A stretch of DNA of 64,000 nucleotides from Buchnera aphidicola str. Ua (Uroleucon ambrosiae). Its GTDB lineage: Bacteria > Pseudomonadota > Gammaproteobacteria > Enterobacterales > Enterobacteriaceae. The notes beneath the pieces are model-generated. The model was not told the origin of the DNA and did not search any database. It worked only from the letters and a program-made list of their open reading frames with translations. The stretch is from assembly GCF_000225465.1 (NCBI RefSeq), contig NC_017259.1:372001-436000 (forward strand). The letters run 5' to 3'. Shown here piece by piece: positions 31,411-42,217 of this stretch (position 1 is the stretch's first letter; each line of letters begins with the position of its first letter). Made by a program: the position numbers and the translations under genes.

Positions 31411-32745
31411 TTAAAGTAATTTGATAGTATCTGCAATATAATGCGCAAACTTATAAACTTTTGTATAATTTTCCCCTTGAACCATAATCCTAATACATGG
31501 TTCTGTTCCTGATTTACGAACTAATACACAACTGTTTTCTCCTAAAAATTTTTTATATTGATTAAGAATCTTTTTTATTTTTATATTTTTATTAATATTT
31601 TCTAGGTTTTTTAAATAAATATTTAGTATAATCTGTGGAAATAATTTTATTTGATTTGCTAAATGATATAAAGACATATTATTATTAATCATACTTACAA
31701 ATACTTGTAAACTAGCTATAATACCATCTCCAGTAGAATGTTTATCTAATAAAATAATATGACCTGATTGTTCTCCTCCTAATATACATTTTTTTTCTTT
31801 AATTTTTTTGTATACATTACGATCTCCTATATGACTTGTATAAAAAGGAATTCCTAGTTTTTTAAAACCTAAAATCACGCCTATATTAGTCATTAGAGTG
31901 CCTACTACTCCACCTTCTAATTTCTTATTTTTCAAATATTCTTTTGCAAGAATATAAATTATTTGATCTCCATCTACTTGATTACCTAAATGATCTACCA
32001 TTATAATACGATCACCATCTCCATCAAATGCTAATCCAATATCAGCTTGTTTTAATACAACCATTTTTTTTAATTTTATAATATTAGTTGATCCAGAATT
32101 TTCATTTATATTGACTCCATTAGGAGTATTAGACATTACTATAACTTTTGCACCTAAATCCTGAAAAATTTTTGGGGCTACATTATATGTTGAACCATTA
32201 GCGCAATCAATAACAATAGTAAAATATGATAAATTTAAATTTTTAGGAAAAGTATTTTTACAAAAATTTATATATTTATTTTCAGGATCTATCATATTTT
32301 TAGAACAACCGAAATTACTTACATTAGAGTAAAAAAAATTATTTTTAATATGATTTTCAATATTACATTCAATTTTTTTAGTTAATTTAATACCATTTTT
32401 ATAAAAAATTTTTATGCCATTATCATAAAAAAGATTATGAGAAGCAGAAATTACAATACCAGCAGAAGCATTAAAAAATTTTGTAAAATATGCAATTGCT
32501 GAAGTAGGCATGCAGTCAACTAATAAAGTAGATACACCTGTCGATAAAATCCCAAATTCTAAAATAGACTGTAACATATTTCCAGAAATACGAGTATCTC
32601 TACCGATAATAATTTTTTTACTTTTATTTTTACCTAATACTGTTCCAATTGACCATCCTAAATTTAATAAAAAATTTAACGTCATTGGATTATCTCCTAC
32701 TTTTCCACGAATTCCATCTGTTTTGAAATATTGTAAAAAAGTCAT
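31411..32745 (-). CDS. glmM: Phosphoglucosamine mutase
   Basis: Interconverts glucosamine-6- and -1-phosphate on the way to UDP-GlcNAc for peptidoglycan. The phosphoserine loop GIVISASHN (about residue 95-103), metal loop DGDGDR (about 240) and phosphate-binding RKSGTEPCIRIM near the C-terminus are intact. It has 444 aa, nearly the E. coli length (445). folP, which precedes it in E. coli, is missing between ftsH and glmM. Confidence 0.97.
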   Translation of the reverse strand: MTFLQYFKTDGIRGKVGDNPMTLNFLLNLGWSIGTVLGKNKSKKIIIGRDTRISGNMLQSILEFGILSTGVSTLLVDCMPTSAIAYFTKFFNASAGIVISASHNLFYDNGIKIFYKNGIKLTKKIECNIENHIKNNFFYSNVSNFGCSKNMIDPENKYINFCKNTFPKNLNLSYFTIVIDCANGSTYNVAPKIFQDLGAKVIVMSNTPNGVNINENSGSTNIIKLKKMVVLKQADIGLAFDGDGDRIIMVDHLGNQVDGDQIIYILAKEYLKNKKLEGGVVGTLMTNIGVILGFKKLGIPFYTSHIGDRNVYKKIKEKKCILGGEQSGHIILLDKHSTGDGIIASLQVFVSMINNNMSLYHLANQIKLFPQIILNIYLKNLENINKNIKIKKILNQYKKFLGENSCVLVRKSGTEPCIRIMVQGENYTKVYKFAHYIADTIKLL

Positions 32746-32798
32746 GATAATAGATTCCTGTACTATTTTTAAAAATTATTTTTCAAGAATTTTTTAAA

Positions 32799-32841
32799 AA
32801 ATAAGATGAAGTGATAATAATTTTATGCCTTCATCTTATTT
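32799..32841 (-). terminator. Terminator downstream of ftsH
   Basis: AAATAAGATGAAG (32799-32811) pairs perfectly over 13 bases with CTTCATCTTATTT (32829-32841), loop of 17. On the minus strand TTTTTAAAAAATTC follows. It separates ftsH from glmM, where folP has been lost. Confidence 0.7.
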
Positions 32842-32916
32842 CAAGACATGTCAAAAAGAATATCAAACATTAAAAAATAAATATTTTTAAAATATTTATA
32901 TTACTGAATTAAAAAA

Positions 32917-34764
32917 CTATTTATTAATTTCTGTCTCAATCCAACCTATTGGCTTACGTACTTCTCTTCTCTCCATTAAATCATCGATTTGTAGAGCATC
33001 AATTGTTTCATATTTGATTAACGCTTCTTTCATTGAATGTAATATATCAATATTATCATTTAAAATATTCCGTGCCCTTTTATAATTAATTTCAATTAAT
33101 AATTTTACTTCTTCATCGATAATTCTAGCCGTTTCATCTGACATATGTTTTGCTTTGGCTACAGAACGACCTAAAAATACTTCTCCTTCTTCTTCAGAAT
33201 ATAATAAAGGTCCTAATTTTTCTGAAAAACCCCATTGAGTTACCATATTTCTCGCTAAACTAGTAGCGATTTTAATATCATTATATGCGCCAGTAGAAAC
33301 GTTTTTAGTACCATAAATAATTTCTTCAGCTAAACGACCACCATATAATGTCGATATTTGACTCTCTAACTTTTGACGGCTAATACTAAATGTATCTGAC
33401 TCTGGTAAAAAAAACGTCACACCTAATGCTCGACCTCTTGGAATAATAGTAACTTTGTGCGCAGGATCATGATCAGGTACTAATCTTCCAATAATCACAT
33501 GACCAGCTTCGTGATATGCAGTTGATTCTTTTTGAAAATCACTCATAACCATAGATCTACGCTCAGAACCCATCATCATTTTATCTTTTGCTCTTTCAAA
33601 TTCCAACATAGATACTACGCGATGATCAAGTCTAGCAGCAAAAAGAGCTGCTTCATTAACTAAATTAGCTAAATCAGCACCTGAAAAACCTGGTGTACCC
33701 CGTGCAATAATCATTGGATCTACATCTTTAGACAAAGGAACTTTACGCATATGAACTTTTAAAATTTGTTTTCTTCCACGAATATCTGGTAGGGGAACAA
33801 TAACTTGACGATCAAAACGACCGGGACGTAAAAGAGCTGGATCTAACACATCAGGTCGATTAGTAGCAGCTATTAAAATAATACCTTCATTACCATCAAA
33901 ACCATCCATTTCAACTAACATTTGATTTAATGTTTGCTCTCTTTCATCATGTCCACCACCTAATCCAGCTCCTCTCTGACGACCTACTGCATCAATTTCA
34001 TCAATAAAAATTATACATGGTGCAGATTTTCGCGCATGTTCAAACATATCTCTAACTCTAGAAGCTCCAACTCCGACAAACATTTCAACAAAATCAGAAC
34101 CAGAAATAGTAAAGAAAGGAACTTTAGCCTCACCAGCTATTGCTTTTGCAAGTAATGTTTTACCAGTTCCAGGTGGACCAACCATTAATACACCTTTTGG
34201 AATTTTCCCTCCTAACTTTTGAAAACGACTAGGTTCTTTAAGATATTCAACTAGTTCACTCACTTCTTCTTTTGCTTCATCACAGCCAGCAACATCTGAA
34301 AAAGTAGTATGAATTTGATTTTCTGACAGCATACGTGCTTTGCTTTTTCCAAATGACATTGCACCTTTTCCACCGCCAATTTGCATTTGACGCATAAAAA
34401 AAATCCAGACTCCAATTAATAATAACATCGGAAACCAAGAAATAAAAATTGAAACAAGAAGACTAGGTTCTTCAGGAACTGCTCCAATAATTTTAACTTT
34501 TTTTATTAAAAGATTATCTAAAAGTTTAGGATCATTAATAGGGATATAAGTAATATATTTACTACTATCTTTTTTAGTAACACTAATCATGCGTCCATTA
34601 ATATACGCTTCACGCACCTGATCTTGATTAACTTCTGATAAAAAAGTTGAATAATCAACTTTATGATTATTGTTAACATCATTAGTATTAAAATTCTGAA
34701 AAACAGACATTAATACAATTGTAATAACTAACCAGAAGATCAGGTTTTTAACCATGTCACTCAA
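32917..34764 (-). CDS. ftsH: ATP-dependent zinc metalloprotease FtsH
   Basis: Membrane-anchored AAA+ protease for quality control of membrane proteins and regulators. Two N-terminal membrane segments (about residues 7-22 and 103-122) precede the AAA domain with GPPGTGKT (about 195), [12 protein letters not shown] and the second region of homology; the zinc site HEAGH is near residue 418. It has 615 aa, missing some of the variable tail of E. coli FtsH (644). It lies downstream of rlmE, as in E. coli. Confidence 0.97.
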   Translation of the reverse strand: MSDMVKNLIFWLVITIVLMSVFQNFNTNDVNNNHKVDYSTFLSEVNQDQVREAYINGRMISVTKKDSSKYITYIPINDPKLLDNLLIKKVKIIGAVPEEPSLLVSIFISWFPMLLLIGVWIFFMRQMQIGGGKGAMSFGKSKARMLSENQIHTTFSDVAGCDEAKEEVSELVEYLKEPSRFQKLGGKIPKGVLMVGPPGTGKTLLAKAIAGEAKVPFFTISGSDFVEMFVGVGASRVRDMFEHARKSAPCIIFIDEIDAVGRQRGAGLGGGHDEREQTLNQMLVEMDGFDGNEGIILIAATNRPDVLDPALLRPGRFDRQVIVPLPDIRGRKQILKVHMRKVPLSKDVDPMIIARGTPGFSGADLANLVNEAALFAARLDHRVVSMLEFERAKDKMMMGSERRSMVMSDFQKESTAYHEAGHVIIGRLVPDHDPAHKVTIIPRGRALGVTFFLPESDTFSISRQKLESQISTLYGGRLAEEIIYGTKNVSTGAYNDIKIATSLARNMVTQWGFSEKLGPLLYSEEEGEVFLGRSVAKAKHMSDETARIIDEEVKLLIEINYKRARNILNDNIDILHSMKEALIKYETIDALQIDDLMERREVRKPIGWIETEINK

Positions 34765-34823
34765 AGGAACAACCTCTCATTGAATCTATATATTTAAAAA
34801 AGAACACAGATATCTACTATTTT

Positions 34824-35444
34824 TTATCTGGTTGCTATAATGAAGATTTCTCGAGATCTTGTTCGAGAAGTTTTAGGTTTGCAAATTTTAACTTTTTTAA
34901 AATATGTTTTAATCTCTTGATATAATTCATTAAAACCTTCTCCTTGAAAAGATTTTAATAAAAAAGTGCCATTTTTAGATAAAACATAATTTGATATTTT
35001 TAATGCTAATTTAGACAATTCAATAATGCGTGGCATATCAATAGAAAAGTTACCTGTTATATTAGGTGCCATGTCTGACATCACTAAATGAAATGTTATA
35101 TTTTTCAATAAAGATAACATCTTATTTAACATTTCTTGATTACGAAAGTCTCCTTGAAAAATATTAACACCTATTATTGGTTTAATAGGTAATATATCAC
35201 ATGCTATAATATATCCTGTTTTTCCTATTTTATTAACAGCATATTGAGACCAACTACCAGGAGCGGCACCTAAATCAATAATATTCATACCTATTTGAAA
35301 TAACTTATTTTGTTTATCTAATTGTTCTAATTTAAACCAAGCACGTGAACGTATATTATTTTTTTTTGCTTCTTTGACATATAGATCTGAGAAATGCTCT
35401 CGAAGCCAATAATTAGAACTTTTTATTTTTTTTTTAGAAATCAT
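34824..35444 (-). CDS. rlmE: 23S rRNA 2'-O-methyltransferase (Um2552) RlmE
   Basis: Formerly FtsJ/RrmJ; SAM-dependent methylation of U2552 in the A loop of 23S rRNA. The K-D-K-E tetrad is visible: RSRAWFKLEQL, MSDMAPNITGN, FLLKSFQGEG and RSREIFIIA. The SAM loop IDLGAAPGSWSQY is intact. It has 206 aa (E. coli 209). It precedes ftsH, forming the heat-shock rlmE-ftsH pair of E. coli. It depends on SAM although metK in this window is broken. Confidence 0.96.
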   Translation of the reverse strand: MISKKKIKSSNYWLREHFSDLYVKEAKKNNIRSRAWFKLEQLDKQNKLFQIGMNIIDLGAAPGSWSQYAVNKIGKTGYIIACDILPIKPIIGVNIFQGDFRNQEMLNKMLSLLKNITFHLVMSDMAPNITGNFSIDMPRIIELSKLALKISNYVLSKNGTFLLKSFQGEGFNELYQEIKTYFKKVKICKPKTSRTRSREIFIIATR

Positions 35445-35480
35445 ATTTTTATTATTTAAATATTAATTTTTTAATAGATA

Positions 35481-35507
35481 GTTTTTGATGAAATTAAAAT
35501 CAAAAAC
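35481..35507 (-). terminator. Possible weak terminator downstream of greA
   Basis: GTTTTTGAT-(9)-ATCAAAAAC is a perfect 9-bp inverted repeat between greA and rlmE. It is AT-rich and has no clean T run on the minus strand, so termination is uncertain. Confidence 0.35.
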
Positions 35508-35533
35508 AATAAATCTTTTTATTTTTTTTAAAA

Positions 35534-36013
35534 CTATATATGATCAATTTTTAAAATTTTATATTTAACATCACCGCCTGGTGTAGATATATTAACAGTA
35601 TCATTAATTTTTTTTCCAATAAGACCTCTAGAAATGGGAGAATTAATAGAAATTAAATTTTTTTTAAAATCAGATTCATCATCACCTACAATTTTATACG
35701 TAAATGTTTTATTGTTGTTTATATTTAAAATATTTACAGTAGAACCAAAAATTACTCGACCAGTATTAGATATTTTTTTTACATCAATAATTTGAGAATT
35801 AGATAATTTTAATTCAATTTCTTTAATTCTACCTTCACAAAAACTTTGTTCTTCACGTGCTGAATGATATTCAGCATTTTCTTTTAAATCACCATGTTCT
35901 CTAGCTTCCACTATTGCTTGAATAATACGAGGACGTTTTATGCTTTTTAGTATCTTAAGTTCTTGAAGAAGTTTTTCTGCACCTCGCACAGTCATAGGGA
36001 TTAAATGAACCAT
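35534..36013 (-). CDS. greA: Transcript cleavage factor GreA
   Basis: Rescues backtracked RNA polymerase by stimulating transcript cleavage. The coiled-coil hairpin tip with acidic residues ([17 protein letters not shown], residues about 38-54) is intact and the globular C-terminal domain contains [10 protein letters not shown]. It has 159 aa (E. coli 158). It is transcribed away from ibaG. Confidence 0.96.
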   Translation of the reverse strand: MVHLIPMTVRGAEKLLQELKILKSIKRPRIIQAIVEAREHGDLKENAEYHSAREEQSFCEGRIKEIELKLSNSQIIDVKKISNTGRVIFGSTVNILNINNNKTFTYKIVGDDESDFKKNLISINSPISRGLIGKKINDTVNISTPGGDVKYKILKIDHI

Positions 36014-36472
36014 AATATGAATACTCCTTTTCTATTTATAGAATATTTCTTTAAAAAAAACTTCTAAAAACAAAATTTAATAAAATGCTTTTGAAAATTT
36101 TTAAAACTGTTAAATTATAATTAATGTAAAAAGCTATAAACATAATAACACTGTATTTTTTAAAAAATTATAATTTATACTGTATATTTTATTTTAATGT
36201 TTTTAAAATTATATTATCAAATATGAAATTTATATTAATGATATTTAATTAAATTTTATAAATAATTAAAATATATTTAAAAATATATATATCTATTTTA
36301 AATTAAAAAAAATAATTTATCAAAATTTTCACAATAGAGTTATATATTTCAAGTCGATTTATTTAACGCATAAATTATCTAGTTTTATTTGTAAATCAAT
36401 TTAATTAAAAACGAATAAAATCTATAAAAAATTAATATTCAATTAAATTATTAATATAAAAAGTATATAAAA
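36014..36472. other. Divergent intergenic region, greA / ibaG
   Basis: 459 AT-rich bases between two divergently transcribed genes. It should hold both promoters, but many TATAAT-like sequences make any single call unsafe. No gene remnant or RNA is recognised; dacB (next to greA) and mla genes (upstream of ibaG) occupy comparable positions in E. coli. Confidence 0.4.
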
Positions 36473-36715
36473 ATGAATAATAAAAACATCAAGTTACTAC
36501 TAATGAAAAAATTAAATTTAAAAGAAATATATGTCACAGGAGATAACAAGCATATTAAAATAATTGCTATTGGAAATGTTTTTATAGGACTTAGTTCCGT
36601 GAAAAAACAACAAATCGTTTATGAACCTTTAATTGAGATGATCACAGAAAAACATATTCATGCAGTATCTATTCTTACTTATACAAATGAAGAATGGGAA
36701 AAACATAAAAAATAA
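36473..36715 (+). CDS. ibaG: BolA-family protein IbaG
   Basis: Formerly YrbA. BolA-like protein that, with monothiol glutaredoxin, handles iron-sulfur clusters in E. coli. The 80 aa show the BolA fold with VTGDNKHIKIIAIG and the helix region FIGLSSVKKQQIVYEPL; E. coli IbaG has 84 aa. It lies 53 bases upstream of murA, the E. coli arrangement. Confidence 0.88.
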   Translation: MNNKNIKLLLMKKLNLKEIYVTGDNKHIKIIAIGNVFIGLSSVKKQQIVYEPLIEMITEKHIHAVSILTYTNEEWEKHKK

Positions 36716-36768
36716 ATAATGTTTATGATTTAAAAATATATTTAAATAAAATAGAGATCTATTAATAC

Positions 36769-38019
36769 ATGAATAAGTTATGTATAAAAGGAAACAAAAA
36801 TTTAAATGGTAATGTAATTATTTCTGGATCTAAAAATGCAGCATTACCTATTTTGTTTATGACTATATTAACAAAAGAAAAAATTCAAATTAGTAATGTA
36901 CCTAATTTAACTGATATTCAAATTGCACTTAAATTACTTATACACTTAGGAGCAAAAATTAAAAAAAGAAATAATATTCATATTGATGCCAGTTCAATAA
37001 ATATTTTTTATGCACCATATTATTTAATTAATAAAATTAGAGCATCTATTTGGATACTAGGTCCTCTTTTATCACGTTTTGGAAGAGCTAAAATATATTT
37101 ACCTGGAGGATGTAAAATAGGTAATAGACCAATAGATTTACATTTATCTGGTTTAACTCAGTTGGGTGCGATTATTAATGTAAAAGGTGATTATATCAGT
37201 GCTTATATAAAAGGACGTTTTCAGGGAAAATATATTTTTATGGAAAAAATTAGTGTTGGTGCTACTATCACAATAATGAGTGCTGCTACTTTAGCTCAAG
37301 GTTTAACAATTATTGATAATGCAGCTCGTGAACCAGAAATTATAGATATTGCAAAATTTTTAAATTCTATAGGTGCTAATATTGTTGGTGCAGGAAAAAA
37401 AACAATATATATTAAAGGTGTATCAAAATTAACTGGAGGAAAACATAAAATTATTCCGGATAGAATTGAAACAGGAACCTTTTTAATAGCAGCAACAATT
37501 TCACAAGGTTGTATTATTTGTCAGAAAACTGAACCTAAGCATTTAAAAACTGTATTAATGAATTTAAGTAAATCTGGAGCTATAATCACAACAGGAAAAG
37601 ATTGGATTGAATTAGATATGCGAGGAAAACGTCCAAAATCTTTAAATATTAACACTGCTCCTTATCCAGGACTACCAACAGATATGCAATCTCAATTTGC
37701 ATTATTAAACACAATTTCTCAAGGAGTCGGTGTAATAACGGAAAACATTTTTGAAAATCGATTTATTTATGCTTCTCAATTAATTAAAATGGGTGCAAAA
37801 TTAAAGATTAAAAATAACACTATGACATGTTATGGAATACCAAAATTAATAGCTTCGAATATTTTGTGTAGTGATTTAAGAGGATCAGCTACATTAATCT
37901 TAGCTAGTTGTATTGCTATAGGTGTGACAATAGTTAATCATACTTATCATCTTTTTAGAGGATATGATTCATTTCCTGATAAACTTAATAAATTAGGAGC
38001 TGATATAAAAATTATATAA
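36769..38019 (+). CDS. murA: UDP-N-acetylglucosamine 1-carboxyvinyltransferase MurA
   Basis: First committed step of peptidoglycan synthesis: transfers enolpyruvate from PEP to UDP-GlcNAc. ISGSKNAALPIL near the N-terminus carries the conserved Lys/Asn pair. The active-site cysteine loop is PGGCKIGNRPIDLH (about residues 113-126). It has 416 aa (E. coli 419). Its presence together with glmM and lpoB shows that a cell wall is still made. Confidence 0.97.
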   Translation: MNKLCIKGNKNLNGNVIISGSKNAALPILFMTILTKEKIQISNVPNLTDIQIALKLLIHLGAKIKKRNNIHIDASSINIFYAPYYLINKIRASIWILGPLLSRFGRAKIYLPGGCKIGNRPIDLHLSGLTQLGAIINVKGDYISAYIKGRFQGKYIFMEKISVGATITIMSAATLAQGLTIIDNAAREPEIIDIAKFLNSIGANIVGAGKKTIYIKGVSKLTGGKHKIIPDRIETGTFLIAATISQGCIICQKTEPKHLKTVLMNLSKSGAIITTGKDWIELDMRGKRPKSLNINTAPYPGLPTDMQSQFALLNTISQGVGVITENIFENRFIYASQLIKMGAKLKIKNNTMTCYGIPKLIASNILCSDLRGSATLILASCIAIGVTIVNHTYHLFRGYDSFPDKLNKLGADIKII

Positions 38020-38071
38020 ACATAATTTTTATAAAAATTTTTAAAAACAAGTAACATAACTGGAGTATTGT

Positions 38072-38410
38072 ATGTATGCAGTTTTTATAAGCGGTGGAAA
38101 GCAATACAAAGCCATTAAAAATCAAGTGATTAGATTAGAAAAATTAAACTGTCCAATCGGTAAGACTATAAACTTTAATAAAATTTTAATGATATCTGAA
38201 AAAGATTCTACAATTGTTGGTACACCTTTTATTTCTGGTGGAATAATAAAAGCTAACATTCAAAATCATGGTCGTTTAAAAAAAATTAAAATTATTAAAT
38301 TTAATCGCCGTAAACATTATAAAAAACAACAAGGTCATCGTCAATATTTTACTGATGTTAAAATTTTAGACATTTATAATATTCAAGGAGATATAATACA
38401 TGGCGCATAA
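38072..38410 (+). CDS. rplU: 50S ribosomal protein L21
   Basis: Large-subunit protein. [14 protein letters not shown] and [22 protein letters not shown] are diagnostic. It has 112 aa (E. coli 103). The reading frame runs into the start of rpmA: rpmA begins at 38400, an 11-base overlap, because the stop lies three codons beyond the usual end. The overlap may couple translation of the two proteins. Confidence 0.96.
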   Translation: MYAVFISGGKQYKAIKNQVIRLEKLNCPIGKTINFNKILMISEKDSTIVGTPFISGGIIKANIQNHGRLKKIKIIKFNRRKHYKKQQGHRQYFTDVKILDIYNIQGDIIHGA

Positions 38411-38654
38411 AAAAGCAGGCGGATCAACTAGAAATGGACGAGACTCTAATGCTCAAAGATTAGGTGTAAAATGTTTTGGAGGTGAATTTATTTCTGCAGG
38501 AAGTATTATTGTTAAACAAAGAGGAACTAAATTTCATCCTGGAAAAAATGTAGGTTGTGCAAAAGATCATACAATTTTTGCTACTATAACAGGAAAAGTC
38601 GAATTTAAAACAAAAGGATTAAAAAAAAGAACATATATTAACGTTATCAATTAA
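38400..38654 (+). CDS. rpmA: 50S ribosomal protein L27
   Basis: Large-subunit protein whose N-terminus reaches the peptidyl-transferase centre. [16 protein letters not shown] is the canonical bacterial L27 N-terminus, fixing the start at 38400 inside the end of rplU. It has 84 aa (E. coli 85). AAGGAG lies upstream within rplU. It is followed by a terminator. Confidence 0.97.
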   Translation: MAHKKAGGSTRNGRDSNAQRLGVKCFGGEFISAGSIIVKQRGTKFHPGKNVGCAKDHTIFATITGKVEFKTKGLKKRTYINVIN

Positions 38655-38677
38655 ATAATATATAAATTTTTTATAAA

Positions 38678-38707
38678 AACCCCTTATTCTAGGGGTTATT
38701 TTTTATA
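38678..38707 (+). terminator. Terminator of the rplU-rpmA transcript
   Basis: AACCCCT-(6)-AGGGGTT is a 7-bp stem with four G-C pairs followed by ATTTTTTAT on the plus strand, 23 bases after the rpmA stop. It is a textbook intrinsic terminator. Confidence 0.85.
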
Positions 38708-38798
38708 TATATTATTTTATAAATTAATTTATATAACATATAAAACCATTATAAATATTTATTTAATACAAAATAAAACACATATAGTACATGGATAA

Positions 38799-39806
<1,008 letters not shown>

Positions 39807-39809
39807 AAT

Positions 39810-39839
39810 AAGAACTCGGTTTTTCAAAACCAAGTTCTT
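39810..39839. terminator. Bidirectional terminator between obgE and rpsI
   Basis: AAGAACT-c-GGTTT-(4)-AAACC-a-AGTTCTT forms a 12-bp stem with one C-A mismatch, between convergent genes, flanked by A/T-rich tails (minus strand TTATTTTATTTTT; plus strand TTAAAAATGG). It fits rpsI termination best but may serve both. Confidence 0.65.
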
Positions 39840-39870
39840 TTAAAAATGGATATACTAATATTGTTAAATT

Positions 39871-40263
39871 TTAACGTTTAGAAAATTGTGGACGTTTTCT
39901 AGACTTTCGTAAACCAACTTTTTTACGTTCTACTTGACGTGAATCACGCGTGACAAATCCAGATTTTCTTAATTCAAACCGTAATAATTGATTATATTTA
40001 ATTAAAGCACGAGTAATACCTTGACGAATAGCTCCTGCTTGACCAGATATACCTCCACCTTTAACTGTTATATAAATATTAAATTTATCGATCATATCTA
40101 CTAATTCTAATGGTTGACGAACAATCATGCAAGAAGTTTCACGACCAAAATAATCATTTAAGGAACGTTTATTGATAAAAATTTTTCCATTTCCAGATCT
40201 AAGAAATACTCTAGCAGAAGAACTTTTACGACGACCAGTACCATAGTTTTGATTTATAATCAT
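39871..40263 (-). CDS. rpsI: 30S ribosomal protein S9
   Basis: Small-subunit protein whose C-terminal tail contacts P-site tRNA. The [15 protein letters not shown]-terminus and the basic tail ending [11 protein letters not shown] are complete, including the terminal Lys-Arg. It has 130 aa, as in E. coli. It is 17 bases downstream of rplM, forming the usual rplM-rpsI operon. Confidence 0.97.
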   Translation of the reverse strand: MIINQNYGTGRRKSSSARVFLRSGNGKIFINKRSLNDYFGRETSCMIVRQPLELVDMIDKFNIYITVKGGGISGQAGAIRQGITRALIKYNQLLRFELRKSGFVTRDSRQVERKKVGLRKSRKRPQFSKR

Positions 40264-40280
40264 ATATTTTTTATATACCT

Positions 40281-40712
40281 TTATAAAATATTTAATAATT
40301 TAGGACATTGAGCTATATGAAGATGATCTCCATTTGAAAAAACTTTTAATTTTTTTAACATAGCACGCCCTAAAGGACCTTTAGGTAACATACCTTTTAC
40401 AGCATGTTTTATAATTCTTTCTGGATGTAAAGAAATCATTTCTTCAAATCTATATTTTTTTATGCCACCTACATAACCTGTATGATGATAGTAAACTTTG
40501 TCAATCTTTTTTTTACCTGTTACTAAAATTTTTGAAGCATTTAAAACAATAATATAATCACCAGTATCAAGATGAGGAGTATACTGAATATTATTTTTTC
40601 CTCGAAGATAAGATGATAATACACTGGCCAATCTACCTAATATTTTATTAGTTGCATCAACATAATACCAATTTCGTTTGATATCATTTAATTTTACTGA
40701 AAATGTTTTCAT
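40281..40712 (-). CDS. rplM: 50S ribosomal protein L13
   Basis: Early-assembly 50S protein; [15 protein letters not shown] and [14 protein letters not shown] are diagnostic. The start at 40712 ([19 protein letters not shown]) gives 143 aa, matching E. coli (142); an ATG four codons upstream is less likely. First gene of the rplM-rpsI pair. It is divergent from pheA. Confidence 0.96.
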   Translation of the reverse strand: MKTFSVKLNDIKRNWYYVDATNKILGRLASVLSSYLRGKNNIQYTPHLDTGDYIIVLNASKILVTGKKKIDKVYYHHTGYVGGIKKYRFEEMISLHPERIIKHAVKGMLPKGPLGRAMLKKLKVFSNGDHLHIAQCPKLLNIL

Positions 40713-40803
40713 TATAAAACTCACTTAAGTATAATTTTCTATATATAAAATAATACTATCATTGAAATTAATAAGATATAGTAAATGTACTGTAAGATTT
40801 ATT

Positions 40804-40839
40804 AAAATTAATAAAATTAATCAAATTAATCAAATTAAT
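40804..40839. repeat. Four 9-bp tandem repeats upstream of pheA
   Basis: AAAATTAAT occurs twice, then CAAATTAAT twice, without spacers. It lies in the spacer between divergent rplM and pheA. It may be simple slippage in AT-rich DNA; no protein-binding site is claimed. Confidence 0.7.
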
Positions 40840-40932
40840 TGTATTATAATTAGTAGTATTTAATAAAAATTTATCTATATTATTATATTTAATAATTAAT
40901 TTTTTTATAAACATCATTTTATTTGAATGCAC

Positions 40933-40938
40933 TATAAT
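40933..40938 (+). promoter_or_regulatory. Possible -10 box of pheA
   Basis: A perfect TATAAT lies 19 bases before the pheA ATG, in the slightly less AT-rich context GCACTATAATATTTC. No good -35 is seen at the right distance. If used, the leader would be very short, leaving no room for the leader-peptide attenuator that controls pheA in E. coli. Confidence 0.35.
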
Positions 40939-40957
40939 ATTTCATTGGTAATAAATT

Positions 40958-42103
40958 ATGCCTACTAAAAATTCTTTATTATTTTTTCGTGATAAAATTA
41001 ACAAAATTGATAGAAACATTGTAAAATTATTAGCAGAAAGAAAACATTTAGTATTAGAAATAGCTCAATCTAAAATTAAAAATAAACAAGAAATACGAGA
41101 TTTAGAACGTGAAAAAACAATGATCAATGAACTAACTAGTTTAGGAAAAATAAATCATCTTGAACCAGCATTTATTACTCAATTATTTCAAGTAATAATT
41201 GAAGAATCAGTGTTAACTCAAAAAAAAACATTACAAAAATTTAATCATGATAATAATTTAACTCACGCTAATTTTGCAGTTCTTGGTCCTAAAGGTTCTT
41301 ATTCTCATATTGCAGCTTGTAAATATTCAAACCAAAATATTCAAACATGCAATATACAAGAATGTTTAACATTTCAAGAAGTAATTAAAGCGGTTGAAAA
41401 ACATCAATCAGATTATGCGATTTTACCACTTGAAAATACTTGTTCTGGTTATATTAATGAAGTATTAGATTTATTAGAAGATACAAATTTATTTATTGTT
41501 GGAGAAATTAATATTTTTGTTAATCACTGTTTACTTTCAATTGAAAAAATTACATTAGAAAAAATTAAAAATATCTATAGTCACCCTCAACCATTTAAAC
41601 AATGCAGCAATTTTATTAAAAAATTTCCAAATTGGACAATTAATTATACAAACAGTACTGCAGATGCTATGAAAATAATATCTGAATCTAATCAAAAAAC
41701 TAATGCAGCATTAGGCAGTGAAATTGGTAGTAAAATATATGGATTAAAAATTTTATCTAAAAATTTAGCAAATGAAGAAAAAAATATTACAAAATTTATT
41801 ATATTAAATCGTAATCTAATTGATGTTTCTAAAAACAAAAATAAAAAAATAATTTTTTTATTTACTATTAAAAAAAAATCAGGAGCTCTTGCTAATATAT
41901 TATCTATATTAAAAAACAAAAAAATTATTATAAAAAAGTTAACTGATCGAACATTAAATCATCAATCATTAGAAGAAAAATTTTATATTGAAATTCAAGT
42001 TAATCTATCATCAATTTTAATAAAAGAAACTCTTAAAAAAATTAAAAAATTTACTACACTTATAAAAATTTTAGGTAGTTATCCTTATAAAACATTATCC
42101 TAA
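40958..42103 (+). CDS. pheA: Chorismate mutase / prephenate dehydratase (P-protein)
   Basis: Two steps from chorismate to phenylpyruvate, for phenylalanine supply to the aphid. The chorismate mutase domain (residues 1-90, RDLEREK) is followed by prephenate dehydratase (LGPKGSYSHIA; NITKF with the catalytic Thr at 278, Arg of the usual TRF replaced by Lys) and an ACT regulatory domain. In the ACT domain the phenylalanine-binding motifs GALV (309-312) and ESRP (329-332) of E. coli read GALA and TDRT, which suggests loss of feedback inhibition. It has 381 aa (E. coli 386). Confidence 0.97.
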   Translation: MPTKNSLLFFRDKINKIDRNIVKLLAERKHLVLEIAQSKIKNKQEIRDLEREKTMINELTSLGKINHLEPAFITQLFQVIIEESVLTQKKTLQKFNHDNNLTHANFAVLGPKGSYSHIAACKYSNQNIQTCNIQECLTFQEVIKAVEKHQSDYAILPLENTCSGYINEVLDLLEDTNLFIVGEINIFVNHCLLSIEKITLEKIKNIYSHPQPFKQCSNFIKKFPNWTINYTNSTADAMKIISESNQKTNAALGSEIGSKIYGLKILSKNLANEEKNITKFIILNRNLIDVSKNKNKKIIFLFTIKKKSGALANILSILKNKKIIIKKLTDRTLNHQSLEEKFYIEIQVNLSSILIKETLKKIKKFTTLIKILGSYPYKTLS

Positions 42104-42217
42104 TCATTCCTAAAAAATTTTTAAAAAATCAATAATTTAGTAACTAATTTTATAAATATATAAATATATATATTTTACAAAAATTAAATATTAAAACTTT
42201 AACATGAGCAATAAATA

